Positions 1-6,642 of a stretch of 10,599 nucleotides of DNA are shown here, piece by piece; position 1 is the stretch's first letter, and every line of letters begins with the position of its first letter. Both the position numbers and the translations under genes were made by a program. Location: positions 1 to 10,599 of the forward strand of contig URKM01000061.1 of NCBI GenBank assembly GCA_900548365.1, read 5' to 3'. The DNA comes from an uncultured Collinsella sp. GTDB taxonomy: Bacteria; Actinomycetota; Coriobacteriia; Coriobacteriales; Coriobacteriaceae. The notes under the pieces were generated by a model. The model saw nothing but the letters and a program-made list of their open reading frames with translations, had not been told where the DNA came from and did not search any database.

Positions 1-24
1 GCAGTATCCGGTTCTCAAGGTACG
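1..24 (-). promoter_or_regulatory. Possible rRNA-operon leader/spacer motif at window edge
   Basis: Read on the minus strand, the last bases of the window contain CTTGAGAACCGGATA. This resembles the conserved CTTGAGAAC / CTTTGAAAAC-type element found shortly upstream of 16S genes and in 16S-23S spacers of many Gram-positive bacteria. Because a protein gene and a terminator lie upstream on the same strand, a 16S leader fits better than a spacer, and the rRNA genes would lie beyond position 1. This rests on recollection of the motif only. No rRNA sequence itself is visible, so the call is tentative. Confidence 0.3.
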
Positions 25-219
25 CGCCGTGCGGGACGCTCGGTGCCGCGCGGCAGGGATTAATAATGCCAGAGACTCTATCCATCGTCTAGTGATTATT
101 TCATCATCACTATTCCTCCACATTTCGCTTATCCAACCTTCTCGGAGTGTCCCAGATACTCAAACCTTCGCGACGCCCTCAAAGCAAATAATCCCGTCCC
201 TCTTCTTATATATATGAAA

Positions 220-259
220 GGCCCTTCGCCACTCGGCATGCCGTCGTGGTCGAAGGGCC
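220..259 (-). terminator. Hairpin, likely terminator of the surface-protein gene
   Basis: The arms GGCCCTTCG (220-228) and CGAAGGGCC (251-259) are perfectly complementary. The stem continues inward with CCAC/GTGG (229-232 and 246-249) and CGGC/GCCG around the centre. On the minus strand the hairpin is followed by TTTCATATATA, a short T tract and then an AT-rich stretch, which suits an intrinsic terminator for the gene ending at 422. It lies about 160 bp past the stop codon, so the link to that gene is likely but not certain. On the plus strand no T run follows. Confidence 0.6.
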
Positions 260-421
260 CTCCCCGTTGAGTTCGCTCGGAGCCGTTTCGAGCCCGATCC
301 GATCTCTTATATATAAGTGCGCTCGCCCATGGAGGTGCGCTCGCATCCCGCTCTGCGCTGACCAGCGGCTCCTTCGCAGATAGCCACACGTAAGCGCCGT
401 TGCGTCTAGCGGAAGACTCGG

Positions 422-2203
422 CTATTCCGCCACATCGTCCTTGCGCTTGCCGCCATAAGCGATAGCGACCGTACCTGCTGCCGAAAGCACCGTCGCGGCG
501 ATTGCTCCCGCACCCGCCAGGTCGAACGTCTGCGGCAACACGGACGCACTCTCTCCCTGCTTCACATCGGGAGCCGGCGTAGCAACGATCTGCTGCTCCA
601 CTTCAATCCACTTCGCCGCGACGTACGTGTCGACCGTCACAGGAGCGCTCGGATCGAACTTCTCGCCATATGTGCGGGTCGCGCGGTCGTAGTAATACCA
701 GCCATCGAACGAGAATCCTTCGTAAGCGGGCGCCTGCGGAAGGGCGTGTTCCGAGCTGAACGCAGCATTCGCGCTCACCGAGAGCACCACGTTATCCGTC
801 AGCGGATCGCAGTCGTCAAACGTGACCTCGTACTTTTGCACCGCCTCGGACTCCTGGCCATCCCCCTCTTGCTGGGAGCCGGGATTGCTGGCCTGCGGCT
901 CTTCCTGCTCGACGTCGCCCTGAGAGCCGTTCCCTGCGTTGTCGTTCGGCTCGCTCGGAGAATCCACCGGCGCATCATCCGCATCGACGGAGCCATCCGC
1001 GTCATCTCCCGCAGCGGAATCCCCCTGCTCGTCGGATCCACCCTGGCTCGACCCATCATCGCTCTCGTCGCCCGCATCAGACTGGGGACCGTCGGTCTGC
1101 TCTTCGTCATTCGAGCCATCCGTACCGCCGTTGTCGCCGGCATCATCGGATGCGCCGCCGTCGGAATCCCCCTCGGGCTTCTGGTCGCCGCCCTCTTGCT
1201 CGGCGTCCTGCTGGCCTCCCTCTTGACCGGAATCCGCACCGCCGTCCGCGTCGGGCGCCTCGGTCTGGTCCTCGCCCTCGGGCGTGACGGCGTCGCCCGG
1301 ACGCTGCTGCTCGGCCTCATGCTGCGCGACGTACTCAAGGCAGATGCGCTTTTCCTGCTTATAGCGGTTCACGTATCCGGCGGCGTACGCATGGTTCTTG
1401 CCAGCACCCGTCGAGAAGTAATCGGTCACGGAGTTGCAGAGCGATTCGACGAGCTCGCGATCGGTCATGCCGCCATCCAGGCTTGCGGCGGCGAAGAACT
1501 TCTGGACGCCACCCGAACCAAAGAGGTTGCACATGCCCCACGCGAGGCCCTTGACGCAGTCCGCACGAGCGCTGATATCGATACCGTAGCTCGATTTGAG
1601 CAGGCGCTCGACAGGCTTGTAATAGTTATTGAACGAATAGCTATCCTGCAGCGCCGCGAATTCCACGGGGTCGGTCGCATAGGCAAGATGCCACGCATCG
1701 TTCGCCATCCGCCCGATCTCGGTAAGGGTCTTGGAAGCCGCATCGTAGATGGGGGCGCTCTTCAGCTCATCGCCGCGCGCCACGACATCTTTGAACATGG
1801 CGTACTTCGTGGGATTGAAGCTGTAGACCGACTCGATGAAGGGAACCAGCGAGTAACGGCGATCGAACTGGTAATAGCCCATCGCGTTGTATCCGTCCCC
1901 GTAGGAGAATCCCTGATCGTAGTTGCAATTGCTCTCGAAACGCGTGAAGTACTTCATCTCGTCCGAAATGCCGCTCACCGCGGTCGCGTCCACCGCAGCC
2001 AATTCGATAGCCGACTCGGCCAAGGTTCCGGCCTCATACTCCCCGCCGCGATCGAATGCACTCGGCGCGGGCAGGTTCTCAAGCGATGCGTTATATGCCG
2101 CGTTCGCGCTCGCCGTGGAGGCGATCGCGGGAACGCTCAGGCAACCAAAGGTGAGCGTAAGGGTCAAACCAGCAACGATAGCCTTGTGACGAGGCTGTGC
2201 CAT
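422..2203 (-). CDS. Secreted, probably wall-anchored protein with lysozyme-like and InlB B-repeat domains
   Basis: A 593-residue surface protein. The start is supported by AAGGAGG a few bases before the ATG. Residues 1-35 form a signal peptide (a short basic start, a hydrophobic core around 8-27, then a likely cleavage near ASANA). Residues about 83-295 form a globular domain beginning RFESNCNYDQ and continuing GYNAMGYYQFDRRYSL. The Glu-Ser pair followed by a Gly-x-x-Gln-Phe stretch recalls lysozyme-like and VgrG-related hydrolase domains, with Glu90 the candidate catalytic residue; this is inference. The domain contains five cysteines (93, 216, 225, 256, 288). Residues about 300-455 are a disordered linker of Asp, Glu, Gly, Ser and Gln that could span the cell wall. 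Residues about 457-533 match an InlB B-repeat (Listeria-Bacteroides repeat, with GFSFDGWYYYD and YVAAKW). The end has LPQTFD (556-561), a hydrophobic segment (about 562-583) and a KRKDD tail, which is sortase-signal architecture with Phe in place of the usual Gly. The gene appears to be monocistronic. The substrate is unknown. Confidence 0.85.
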   Translation of the reverse strand: MAQPRHKAIVAGLTLTLTFGCLSVPAIASTASANAAYNASLENLPAPSAFDRGGEYEAGTLAESAIELAAVDATAVSGISDEMKYFTRFESNCNYDQGFSYGDGYNAMGYYQFDRRYSLVPFIESVYSFNPTKYAMFKDVVARGDELKSAPIYDAASKTLTEIGRMANDAWHLAYATDPVEFAALQDSYSFNNYYKPVERLLKSSYGIDISARADCVKGLAWGMCNLFGSGGVQKFFAAASLDGGMTDRELVESLCNSVTDYFSTGAGKNHAYAAGYVNRYKQEKRICLEYVAQHEAEQQRPGDAVTPEGEDQTEAPDADGGADSGQEGGQQDAEQEGGDQKPEGDSDGGASDDAGDNGGTDGSNDEEQTDGPQSDAGDESDDGSSQGGSDEQGDSAAGDDADGSVDADDAPVDSPSEPNDNAGNGSQGDVEQEEPQASNPGSQQEGDGQESEAVQKYEVTFDDCDPLTDNVVLSVSANAAFSSEHALPQAPAYEGFSFDGWYYYDRATRTYGEKFDPSAPVTVDTYVAAKWIEVEQQIVATPAPDVKQGESASVLPQTFDLAGAGAIAATVLSAAGTVAIAYGGKRKDDVAE

Positions 2204-2385
2204 GAATCCTCCTTAATCTGATCCCATCGTGGGAATCTGGTGTGGTTGAGGTGCGTTTACATCATTCAGACTCGCAAAGAGGTCTAGACCAGTATGAAGG
2301 AGCGCGACCCGCGGCGCAACGTGAAAGATGCCCATTCCAACAACATCTCCGCAGATAGCAGCGACGTGCCCTCGCGCCACGAAAT

Positions 2386-2415
2386 GGCCCGCCCGCGATT
2401 CACCGCAGGCGGGCC
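2386..2415 (-). terminator. Probable ilvE terminator hairpin
   Basis: GGCCCGCC (2386-2393) pairs with GGCGGGCC (2408-2415). One mismatch and three more pairs toward the loop extend the stem. On the minus strand the hairpin is followed by ATTTCG, so the T tract is weak. It lies about 80 bp past the ilvE stop codon and upstream of the surface-protein gene, which suits a terminator separating the two. The rest of the 290-bp gap (2204-2493) shows only a small inverted repeat TCCCA/TGGGA near 2223-2235 and no convincing promoter hexamers. Confidence 0.5.
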
Positions 2416-2493
2416 GCCGAGCATCGCGAAGATGCCGAGCCGTCTCATCCACAGGGGACGGCCTTTCCATTTACCGCGCCGGGCGGCCTGGCG

Positions 2494-3534
2494 TTAGCAG
2501 ATCTTGCAGACCCAGCCGTGAACATCCTCGATGGTTCCGCCCTGGATGCCGGTGAGCGTCGCGCGCAGGCGCTTCATCACCGGACCCGAGGTCTCATGCC
2601 CATCCGGGAACGCGACGACGGTCTCGCCGTCGTGAATCTCCCCAACAGGGCTGATCACCGCGGCGGTTCCGCACAGGCCGCACTCCACGAAAGCGCCCGA
2701 GAGCACCTCGTCCCATGTGACCGGGCGCTCGTCGACCGTAATTCCCAGGTCCCGAGCAACCTGCACGAGTGAACGCCGGGTAATAGAGGGCAGGATCGAA
2801 TCGGTGTGCGACCGCGGCACCACGAGCGTACCGTCCTTCGCCACGAAGAGGACGTTGGCGCCACCCGTCTCCTCGACATAGGTGCGCGATTCGGAGTCCA
2901 GGTAAAGGTTCTCGGCATAGCCCGCGGCATGTGCTTCCATGCCCGGCTTCAGGCTCATCGCGTAGTTGAGACCCGCCTTGATGTTGCCGGTGCCATGCGG
3001 GGCCGCCCGGTCGTATTTGGAGACGCACAGCTTGACCGCAGTGTCCCCTCCCTTGAAATACGGTCCCACGGGCGTCACGAGGATGCGGAACTGGTACTCA
3101 TCGGCGGGCTTCACCCCGATGACGTCGCCCGTGGCGATCATGAGGGGGCGCACGTAGAGCGTCGCGCCGGAGCCGAACGGCGGCACCCAGGCGGCGTTCG
3201 CCTTGACGACCTGCTTGACCGCCTCGACGAAACGATCCTGCGGGAAGGCCGGCATGACCAGACGCTCCGCAGAGTCAGCCATGCGCTGTGCATTCATATC
3301 GGGGCGGAAGCAGACGATGGAGCCATCCTCGGTGGTGTACGCCTTGAGGCCTTCGAAGACCTCCTGGCAGTAGTGGAAGATGCCCGCGCATTCCGACAAC
3401 GTGATGCTGTGATCGGTCGTGAGGGCCCCCTCGTCCCAGGCGCCATCCTTGTAGTTGGACACGTAGCTGTAGTCCGTCTTTCGATAGCTGAAATCGAGAT
3501 TGCCCCAGTCCAGGTCCTTCTTTTCAACCGTCAT
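2494..3534 (-). CDS. ilvE: Branched-chain amino acid aminotransferase
   Basis: A 346-residue fold-type IV PLP aminotransferase. It interconverts leucine, isoleucine and valine with their 2-keto acids using 2-oxoglutarate/glutamate, the last step of branched-chain amino acid synthesis, in the cytoplasm. The length is typical for the longer (BCAT2-like) bacterial and eukaryotic type. Family landmarks are present: QEVFEGLKAY (58-67), YVRPLMIATG (127-136), GTGNIKAGLNYAMS (181-194) with Lys186 as the expected PLP-binding lysine, TYVEETGGANVLFV (218-231), and CGTAAVISPVGEI (288-300). The redox CXXC centre of the human mitochondrial enzyme is absent here (the aligned residues are Ala and Ser). The start is supported by AAGGAG six bases before the ATG. 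The gene stands alone, divergent from cysE, with a GCGGCC/GGCCGC hairpin in its leader. The identification is secure; the exact keto-acid preference cannot be read from sequence. Confidence 0.96.
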   Translation of the reverse strand: MTVEKKDLDWGNLDFSYRKTDYSYVSNYKDGAWDEGALTTDHSITLSECAGIFHYCQEVFEGLKAYTTEDGSIVCFRPDMNAQRMADSAERLVMPAFPQDRFVEAVKQVVKANAAWVPPFGSGATLYVRPLMIATGDVIGVKPADEYQFRILVTPVGPYFKGGDTAVKLCVSKYDRAAPHGTGNIKAGLNYAMSLKPGMEAHAAGYAENLYLDSESRTYVEETGGANVLFVAKDGTLVVPRSHTDSILPSITRRSLVQVARDLGITVDERPVTWDEVLSGAFVECGLCGTAAVISPVGEIHDGETVVAFPDGHETSGPVMKRLRATLTGIQGGTIEDVHGWVCKIC

Positions 3535-3883
3535 CGATATCTCCTTCTCCTCGCCATGCGTGCGGCCCGCAGGCCGCCCAAGTGCCGTGCCATGGCAATT
3601 CTACCGCGCGCACCGCGCCCGTAACGCGCTCCCTTTATTTTGATAAAGCTGTTTGCGGTCACGAAACAAACCGCGTTCCAACACGTTTGCAAGCGCGGTT
3701 CGCACCGGGCCGAAACCATAGACCGCGGTGCTTGGATCCTTGCGGGGAATCGGCTCCAGACCCCCGAAGCGCTGCACCTCGCGCTCGATCCCCGATGTTA
3801 AACCCTAGTGATTCTCTCGACTTTAGCGCTCGATGCCGCTACCATTGCCTCAACTGATATTCCTATTGAAAACAGGGGTAGCG
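3535..3883. promoter_or_regulatory. Divergent ilvE-cysE intergenic region
   Basis: 349 bp without a gene, separating divergently transcribed ilvE and cysE and therefore holding both promoters. Visible elements include a leader hairpin GCGGCC/GGCCGC (3562-3577) on the ilvE side. An inverted repeat, AACCGCGTT (3669-3677) with AGCGCGGTT (3692-3700), has one G-T pair. A direct repeat GCGCTCGAT occurs at 3781-3789 and 3826-3834. On the minus strand TTGTTT followed 17-18 bases later by TTATCA/TATCAA (about 3640-3670) is a weak ilvE promoter candidate. I see no T-box, leader peptide rich in branched-chain codons, or known riboswitch. Confidence 0.5.
3817..3845 (+). promoter_or_regulatory. Candidate cysE promoter
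   Basis: TCGACT (3817-3822) and TACCAT (3840-3845) are separated by exactly 17 bases. Each matches four of six consensus positions for a housekeeping sigma factor. It would start transcription about 30 bases before the chosen cysE ATG. This supports the ATG at 3884 over an in-frame ATG at 3833, which lies inside this promoter. Confidence 0.4.
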
Positions 3884-4591
3884 ATGAGCTTTATCACCAC
3901 CATCCGCGAGGACATCAAGACGGTCCAGTCGCACGATCCCGCCGCGCAGAGCGGGCTGGTCATCTTCCTCTCCTATCCCGGCCTGCACGCGAAATGGGCC
4001 CACACCCCCGAGCACTGGCTGTGGAACCACGGGCTGCGCGGGCTCGCGCGGGTGATGTCGCAGTTCACGCGCTTCATGACGGGCGTGGAGATCCACCCCG
4101 CCGCACAGCTAGGACGCCGCCTCTTCATCGACCATGCCATGGGCGTCGTGATCGGAGAGACCACCGTCGTCGGAGACGACTGCGTGCTCTACCAAGGCGT
4201 CACCCTGGGCGGCACCGGCAAGGAGACCGGCAAGCGACACCCCACGCTCGGCGACCGCGTCACCGTGGGCACCGGGGCGAAGGTGCTGGGAGCCATTCAT
4301 ATCGGCGACGACGCGAAGATAGGGGGCAACTCCGTCGTCGTGAAGGACGTGCCCCCCGAGTCCACGGTCGTCGGCGTCCCCGGACGCGTCGTGCGCCGCT
4401 CCGGATGCCGGGTGCTCAGCGCCACGATGGACGCGCGGGAGCACCGCGAGACGATGCCCGACCCCCTCCAGGAGCAATCCCTCATCAACCGCGAGGGCAT
4501 CGCCGGCAACCAGCGCCGCATCTGCGAGCTCGAGCGGCAGGTCGCCGAGCTCACCGCACTCGTACAGCAACTCGCCGGGGACCGTCGCTAA
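3884..4591 (+). CDS. cysE: Serine O-acetyltransferase, short form with C-terminal coiled coil
   Basis: A 235-residue enzyme that transfers acetyl from acetyl-CoA to L-serine, giving O-acetylserine for cysteine synthesis. The N-terminus MSFITTIREDIKTV matches the usual start of the short (Bacillus-type) family and follows a weak AGGGG site; an upstream in-frame ATG at 3833 would add 17 residues lacking family similarity. Residues about 66-172 form the left-handed beta-helix of hexapeptide repeats. Active-site landmarks are GVEIHP (68-72, Glu69 where E. coli has Asp143), IDHAMGVVIGET (82-93, His84 corresponding to E. coli His158), YQGVTLGGTGKETGKRHP (103-120) and VVGVPGRVV (162-170). The large N-terminal helical domain of the E. 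coli enzyme is mostly absent. Residues about 195-235 form an extra helical tail with a regular heptad pattern (Ile213, Leu216, Val220, Leu223, Val227, Leu230), ending in Arg-Arg. It is the only plus-strand gene and is convergent with the ABC operon. Confidence 0.95.
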   Translation: MSFITTIREDIKTVQSHDPAAQSGLVIFLSYPGLHAKWAHTPEHWLWNHGLRGLARVMSQFTRFMTGVEIHPAAQLGRRLFIDHAMGVVIGETTVVGDDCVLYQGVTLGGTGKETGKRHPTLGDRVTVGTGAKVLGAIHIGDDAKIGGNSVVVKDVPPESTVVGVPGRVVRRSGCRVLSATMDAREHRETMPDPLQEQSLINREGIAGNQRRICELERQVAELTALVQQLAGDRR

Positions 4592-4626
4592 GCTCCTTGC
4601 GGCCAGAAAGCGTCCAGGTATGAAAA

Positions 4627-4658
4627 ACGGCGTCCAGCACCCGCGCGCTGGACGCCGT
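4627..4658 (-). terminator. Intrinsic terminator of the ABC transporter operon
   Basis: Perfect 12-bp arms, ACGGCGTCCAGC (4627-4638) and GCTGGACGCCGT (4647-4658), enclose an 8-base loop. On the minus strand the stem is followed by a T tract (five T including the last stem base, then CATACC). This is a classical Rho-independent terminator about 40 bp after the stop of the second ABC gene. It lies between convergent genes and might also slow transcription from cysE, although no T run follows on the plus strand. Confidence 0.88.
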
Positions 4659-4700
4659 CGCTATACGGCGGTTCCCCGAAGCCCGGAGGGCGACGGAGTC

Positions 4701-6641
4701 CTACATGAACTGGGAGCGATAGAGCTCGGCGTAGGCGCCGTCGGCCGCGAGCAGCTCCTCGTGCGTACCCTGCTCGATGATCGTGCCCGCCTCCATCACC
4801 AAGATGAGGTCGGCGTCCACGATCGTGGAGAGGCGGTGCGCGATCACGAAGCTCGTGCGCCCGTGCATCAACGCCTCCATGGCACGCACGATCGCCTGCT
4901 CGGTGCGCGTATCGACGCTCGAGGTCGCCTCGTCCAAGATAAGGATCTTGGGGTCGCAGAGCATCGCGCGCGCGATCGTGAGCAGCTGCCGCTGACCCTG
5001 GCTGATGTTTTCGGCATCGTTGGCCACGTGCGTGTCGTAGCCATGGGGCATCGTCCGCACGAAGAAGTCCACATGAGCGGCGCGTGCAGCGCACTCGATC
5101 TCCTCGCGCGTCGCATCGGGCTTGCCGTAGGCGATGTTCTCGGCGATGGTGCCGTCGAACAGCCAGGCATCCTGCAGCACCATGCCGAAGTTGCTGCGCA
5201 GCTCCCCGCGGTCCATCTGGCGCGTGTCCACGCCGTCGAGCGTGATGTGCCCGCCGTCGACCTCGTAAAACCGCATGAGGAGGTTGATCAAGGTCGTCTT
5301 GCCCGCACCGGTGGCGCCGACGATGGCGATCTTCTGCCCGGGTTCGGCGGTGAAGGACACGTCCCTCATGAGCGGCTTGTCGGGCGAATAGCCGAAGCGC
5401 ACGTGCCTGAACGCGACGCGCCCCTTCACCGGACGGCTCACGTGGGCGGCGACGCCGGGTTCGGGCTCGGGATCGACCTCGGGCTCGTCGAGGATGTCGA
5501 ACACGCGCTCCACCGAGGCCAGCGCGCTCTGCAGCGTGTTGATGGTCATCGACATCTGCGTGAGCGGTTCGGACGCCTGGTTGATGTACTGGAAGAACGC
5601 CTGGAAGACGCCGATGGTGATCTGCCCGGCGATCAGCATGCCGCAGCCGATCACCGCGATGGCCACCTGCGACAGGCGGCCGATGAAGCGAATCGCGGGG
5701 CCGGTCGCGTTGGTGAGGAAGTCCGCGCGACGGCTCGCATCGGCAAGCTTCTGGGCGAGCTCGTGAATCTCGGCTGAGCTCTGGGGCTCGCGATTGAACG
5801 CGCGGATGACCACGCGGCCGCTGTACGCCTCCTCGACGGCGCCCGTGAGATGGCCCACCCACTTCTGGCGCTCGGCCGCGAGCTCGAGGTTGCGGCGCGC
5901 GGTGAGCTTGGTCACCAGCACCGAGAGCAGCGAGAACGCGAGGAAGACGCAGGCGAGCAGCGGGCTATAGACGAACATCATCACCACGGCGCCCGTCACG
6001 CCGCCGATCGCCATGAGCAGGCGCAGCAAGCCGGTCTGCAGGACCTCGGACATCTTATCGAGGTCGTTGGTGGCGCGGCTCACGACCTCACCCGGGCGAT
6101 GCGCGTCGAAGAACGCGAGCGGGAGGCGGTTCATCTTGGCTGCGAGCTTGTTGCGCAGCGACAGGTTGAGGCGTTCCGCGAAACCGGCCATGACGAAGCA
6201 CTGGAGCGTGTAGAACGCAGCGGCGAGCGTCCAGACGGCGAGGTAGATCGCGATCGCCCGGCCGCCGGTCTCCCAGCCCACGGTAAACGAGCGGCCCTGC
6301 GCGAAGGCATCCTGGATGCTCGCCCACAGGATATCGATGACGCGTGCCGAGAACGCCGGCGCCGCCACCGAGAACGCCGTGTACAGGATAATGGAGACGA
6401 TCACGAGCACGAAGCGCCAATGCTGGTCGCGCGCCTCGCGCCAGAGGCGGATCACGGTTCGCTTGATATCTCGCGGCACCTCGGCCTCGTCGGACGCGCC
6501 AGGCGCGCCCCCGCCTGCGTCCTCGGCCCCCGCGACCGCGCAGGCACCCGTCGCCGCATCCTGCTCGACGCTGTGCAGCGCCCGCTCCTCGAGCTGCCCG
6601 ACCTGTTCCAGTCCGCCGGTCTTCTCAAACTGTTCCGCCAT
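4701..6641 (-). CDS. ABC exporter half-transporter with consensus Walker B, degenerate signature (MdlB/LmrD-like)
   Basis: A 646-residue permease-ATPase fusion of the multidrug exporter (type IV) class. Residues 1-58 are a poorly conserved acidic cytoplasmic extension. About 75-345 hold the six-helix transmembrane domain, including AFFDAHRPGEVVSRATND (176-193) and VVIRAFNRE (277-285). About 405-646 are the ATPase: Walker A GATGAGKTT (442-450), Q-loop Gln490, signature ISQGQRQ (546-552), Walker B ILILDE with catalytic Glu571, and switch His602. The signature departs from LSGGQ, while Glu and His are intact, so this subunit should supply the hydrolysing Walker side of a heterodimer with its upstream partner. 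The stop of the partner and this ATG are separated by one base (TGATATG), and its GGAGG ribosome site lies inside the partner's last codons, indicating coupled translation. The substrate cannot be read from sequence; drugs, lipids or peptides are all possible. Confidence 0.93.
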   Translation of the reverse strand: MAEQFEKTGGLEQVGQLEERALHSVEQDAATGACAVAGAEDAGGGAPGASDEAEVPRDIKRTVIRLWREARDQHWRFVLVIVSIILYTAFSVAAPAFSARVIDILWASIQDAFAQGRSFTVGWETGGRAIAIYLAVWTLAAAFYTLQCFVMAGFAERLNLSLRNKLAAKMNRLPLAFFDAHRPGEVVSRATNDLDKMSEVLQTGLLRLLMAIGGVTGAVVMMFVYSPLLACVFLAFSLLSVLVTKLTARRNLELAAERQKWVGHLTGAVEEAYSGRVVIRAFNREPQSSAEIHELAQKLADASRRADFLTNATGPAIRFIGRLSQVAIAVIGCGMLIAGQITIGVFQAFFQYINQASEPLTQMSMTINTLQSALASVERVFDILDEPEVDPEPEPGVAAHVSRPVKGRVAFRHVRFGYSPDKPLMRDVSFTAEPGQKIAIVGATGAGKTTLINLLMRFYEVDGGHITLDGVDTRQMDRGELRSNFGMVLQDAWLFDGTIAENIAYGKPDATREEIECAARAAHVDFFVRTMPHGYDTHVANDAENISQGQRQLLTIARAMLCDPKILILDEATSSVDTRTEQAIVRAMEALMHGRTSFVIAHRLSTIVDADLILVMEAGTIIEQGTHEELLAADGAYAELYRSQFM

Positions 6642-6642
6642 A

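Larger units (their letters stand above)
1..421. other. Gene-free left edge (421 bp)
   Basis: No convincing gene is visible. Short open frames here lack ribosome-binding sites and protein-like composition. The stretch holds the large hairpin at 220-259. It also has two AT islands containing CTTATATATA (205-214 and 306-315) on either side of that hairpin, a palindrome TGCCGCGCGGCA (44-55), and an inverted repeat TAGTGAT/ATCACTA (90-96 and 106-112). A 10-bp direct repeat GTGCGCTCGC occurs at 317-326 and 335-344. It reads as the 3' region of the surface-protein gene followed, on the minus strand, by a possible leader for genes outside the window. Confidence 0.5.

Noticed and set aside
29..217. 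62-codon plus-strand frame at the left edge
   Set aside because: No ribosome site and covers structured non-coding leader sequence.
746..2221. Long open frame on the plus strand opposite the surface-protein gene
   Set aside because: Arg/Ile/Leu/Val-rich low-complexity translation with no domain, no ribosome site, and exact mirror of the acidic repeat linker; the opposite strand has signal peptide and domains.
2213..2470. 85-codon minus-strand frame between ilvE and the surface-protein gene
   Set aside because: No Shine-Dalgarno upstream of its ATG, overlaps the ilvE terminator hairpin, and shows no protein-like pattern.
3721..3731. GACCGCGGTGC shared with 9050-9060, considered as a common operator of cysE/ilvE and marR
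   Set aside because: An 11-base match is expected several times by chance in a 10-kb GC-rich window, and the flanks do not agree.
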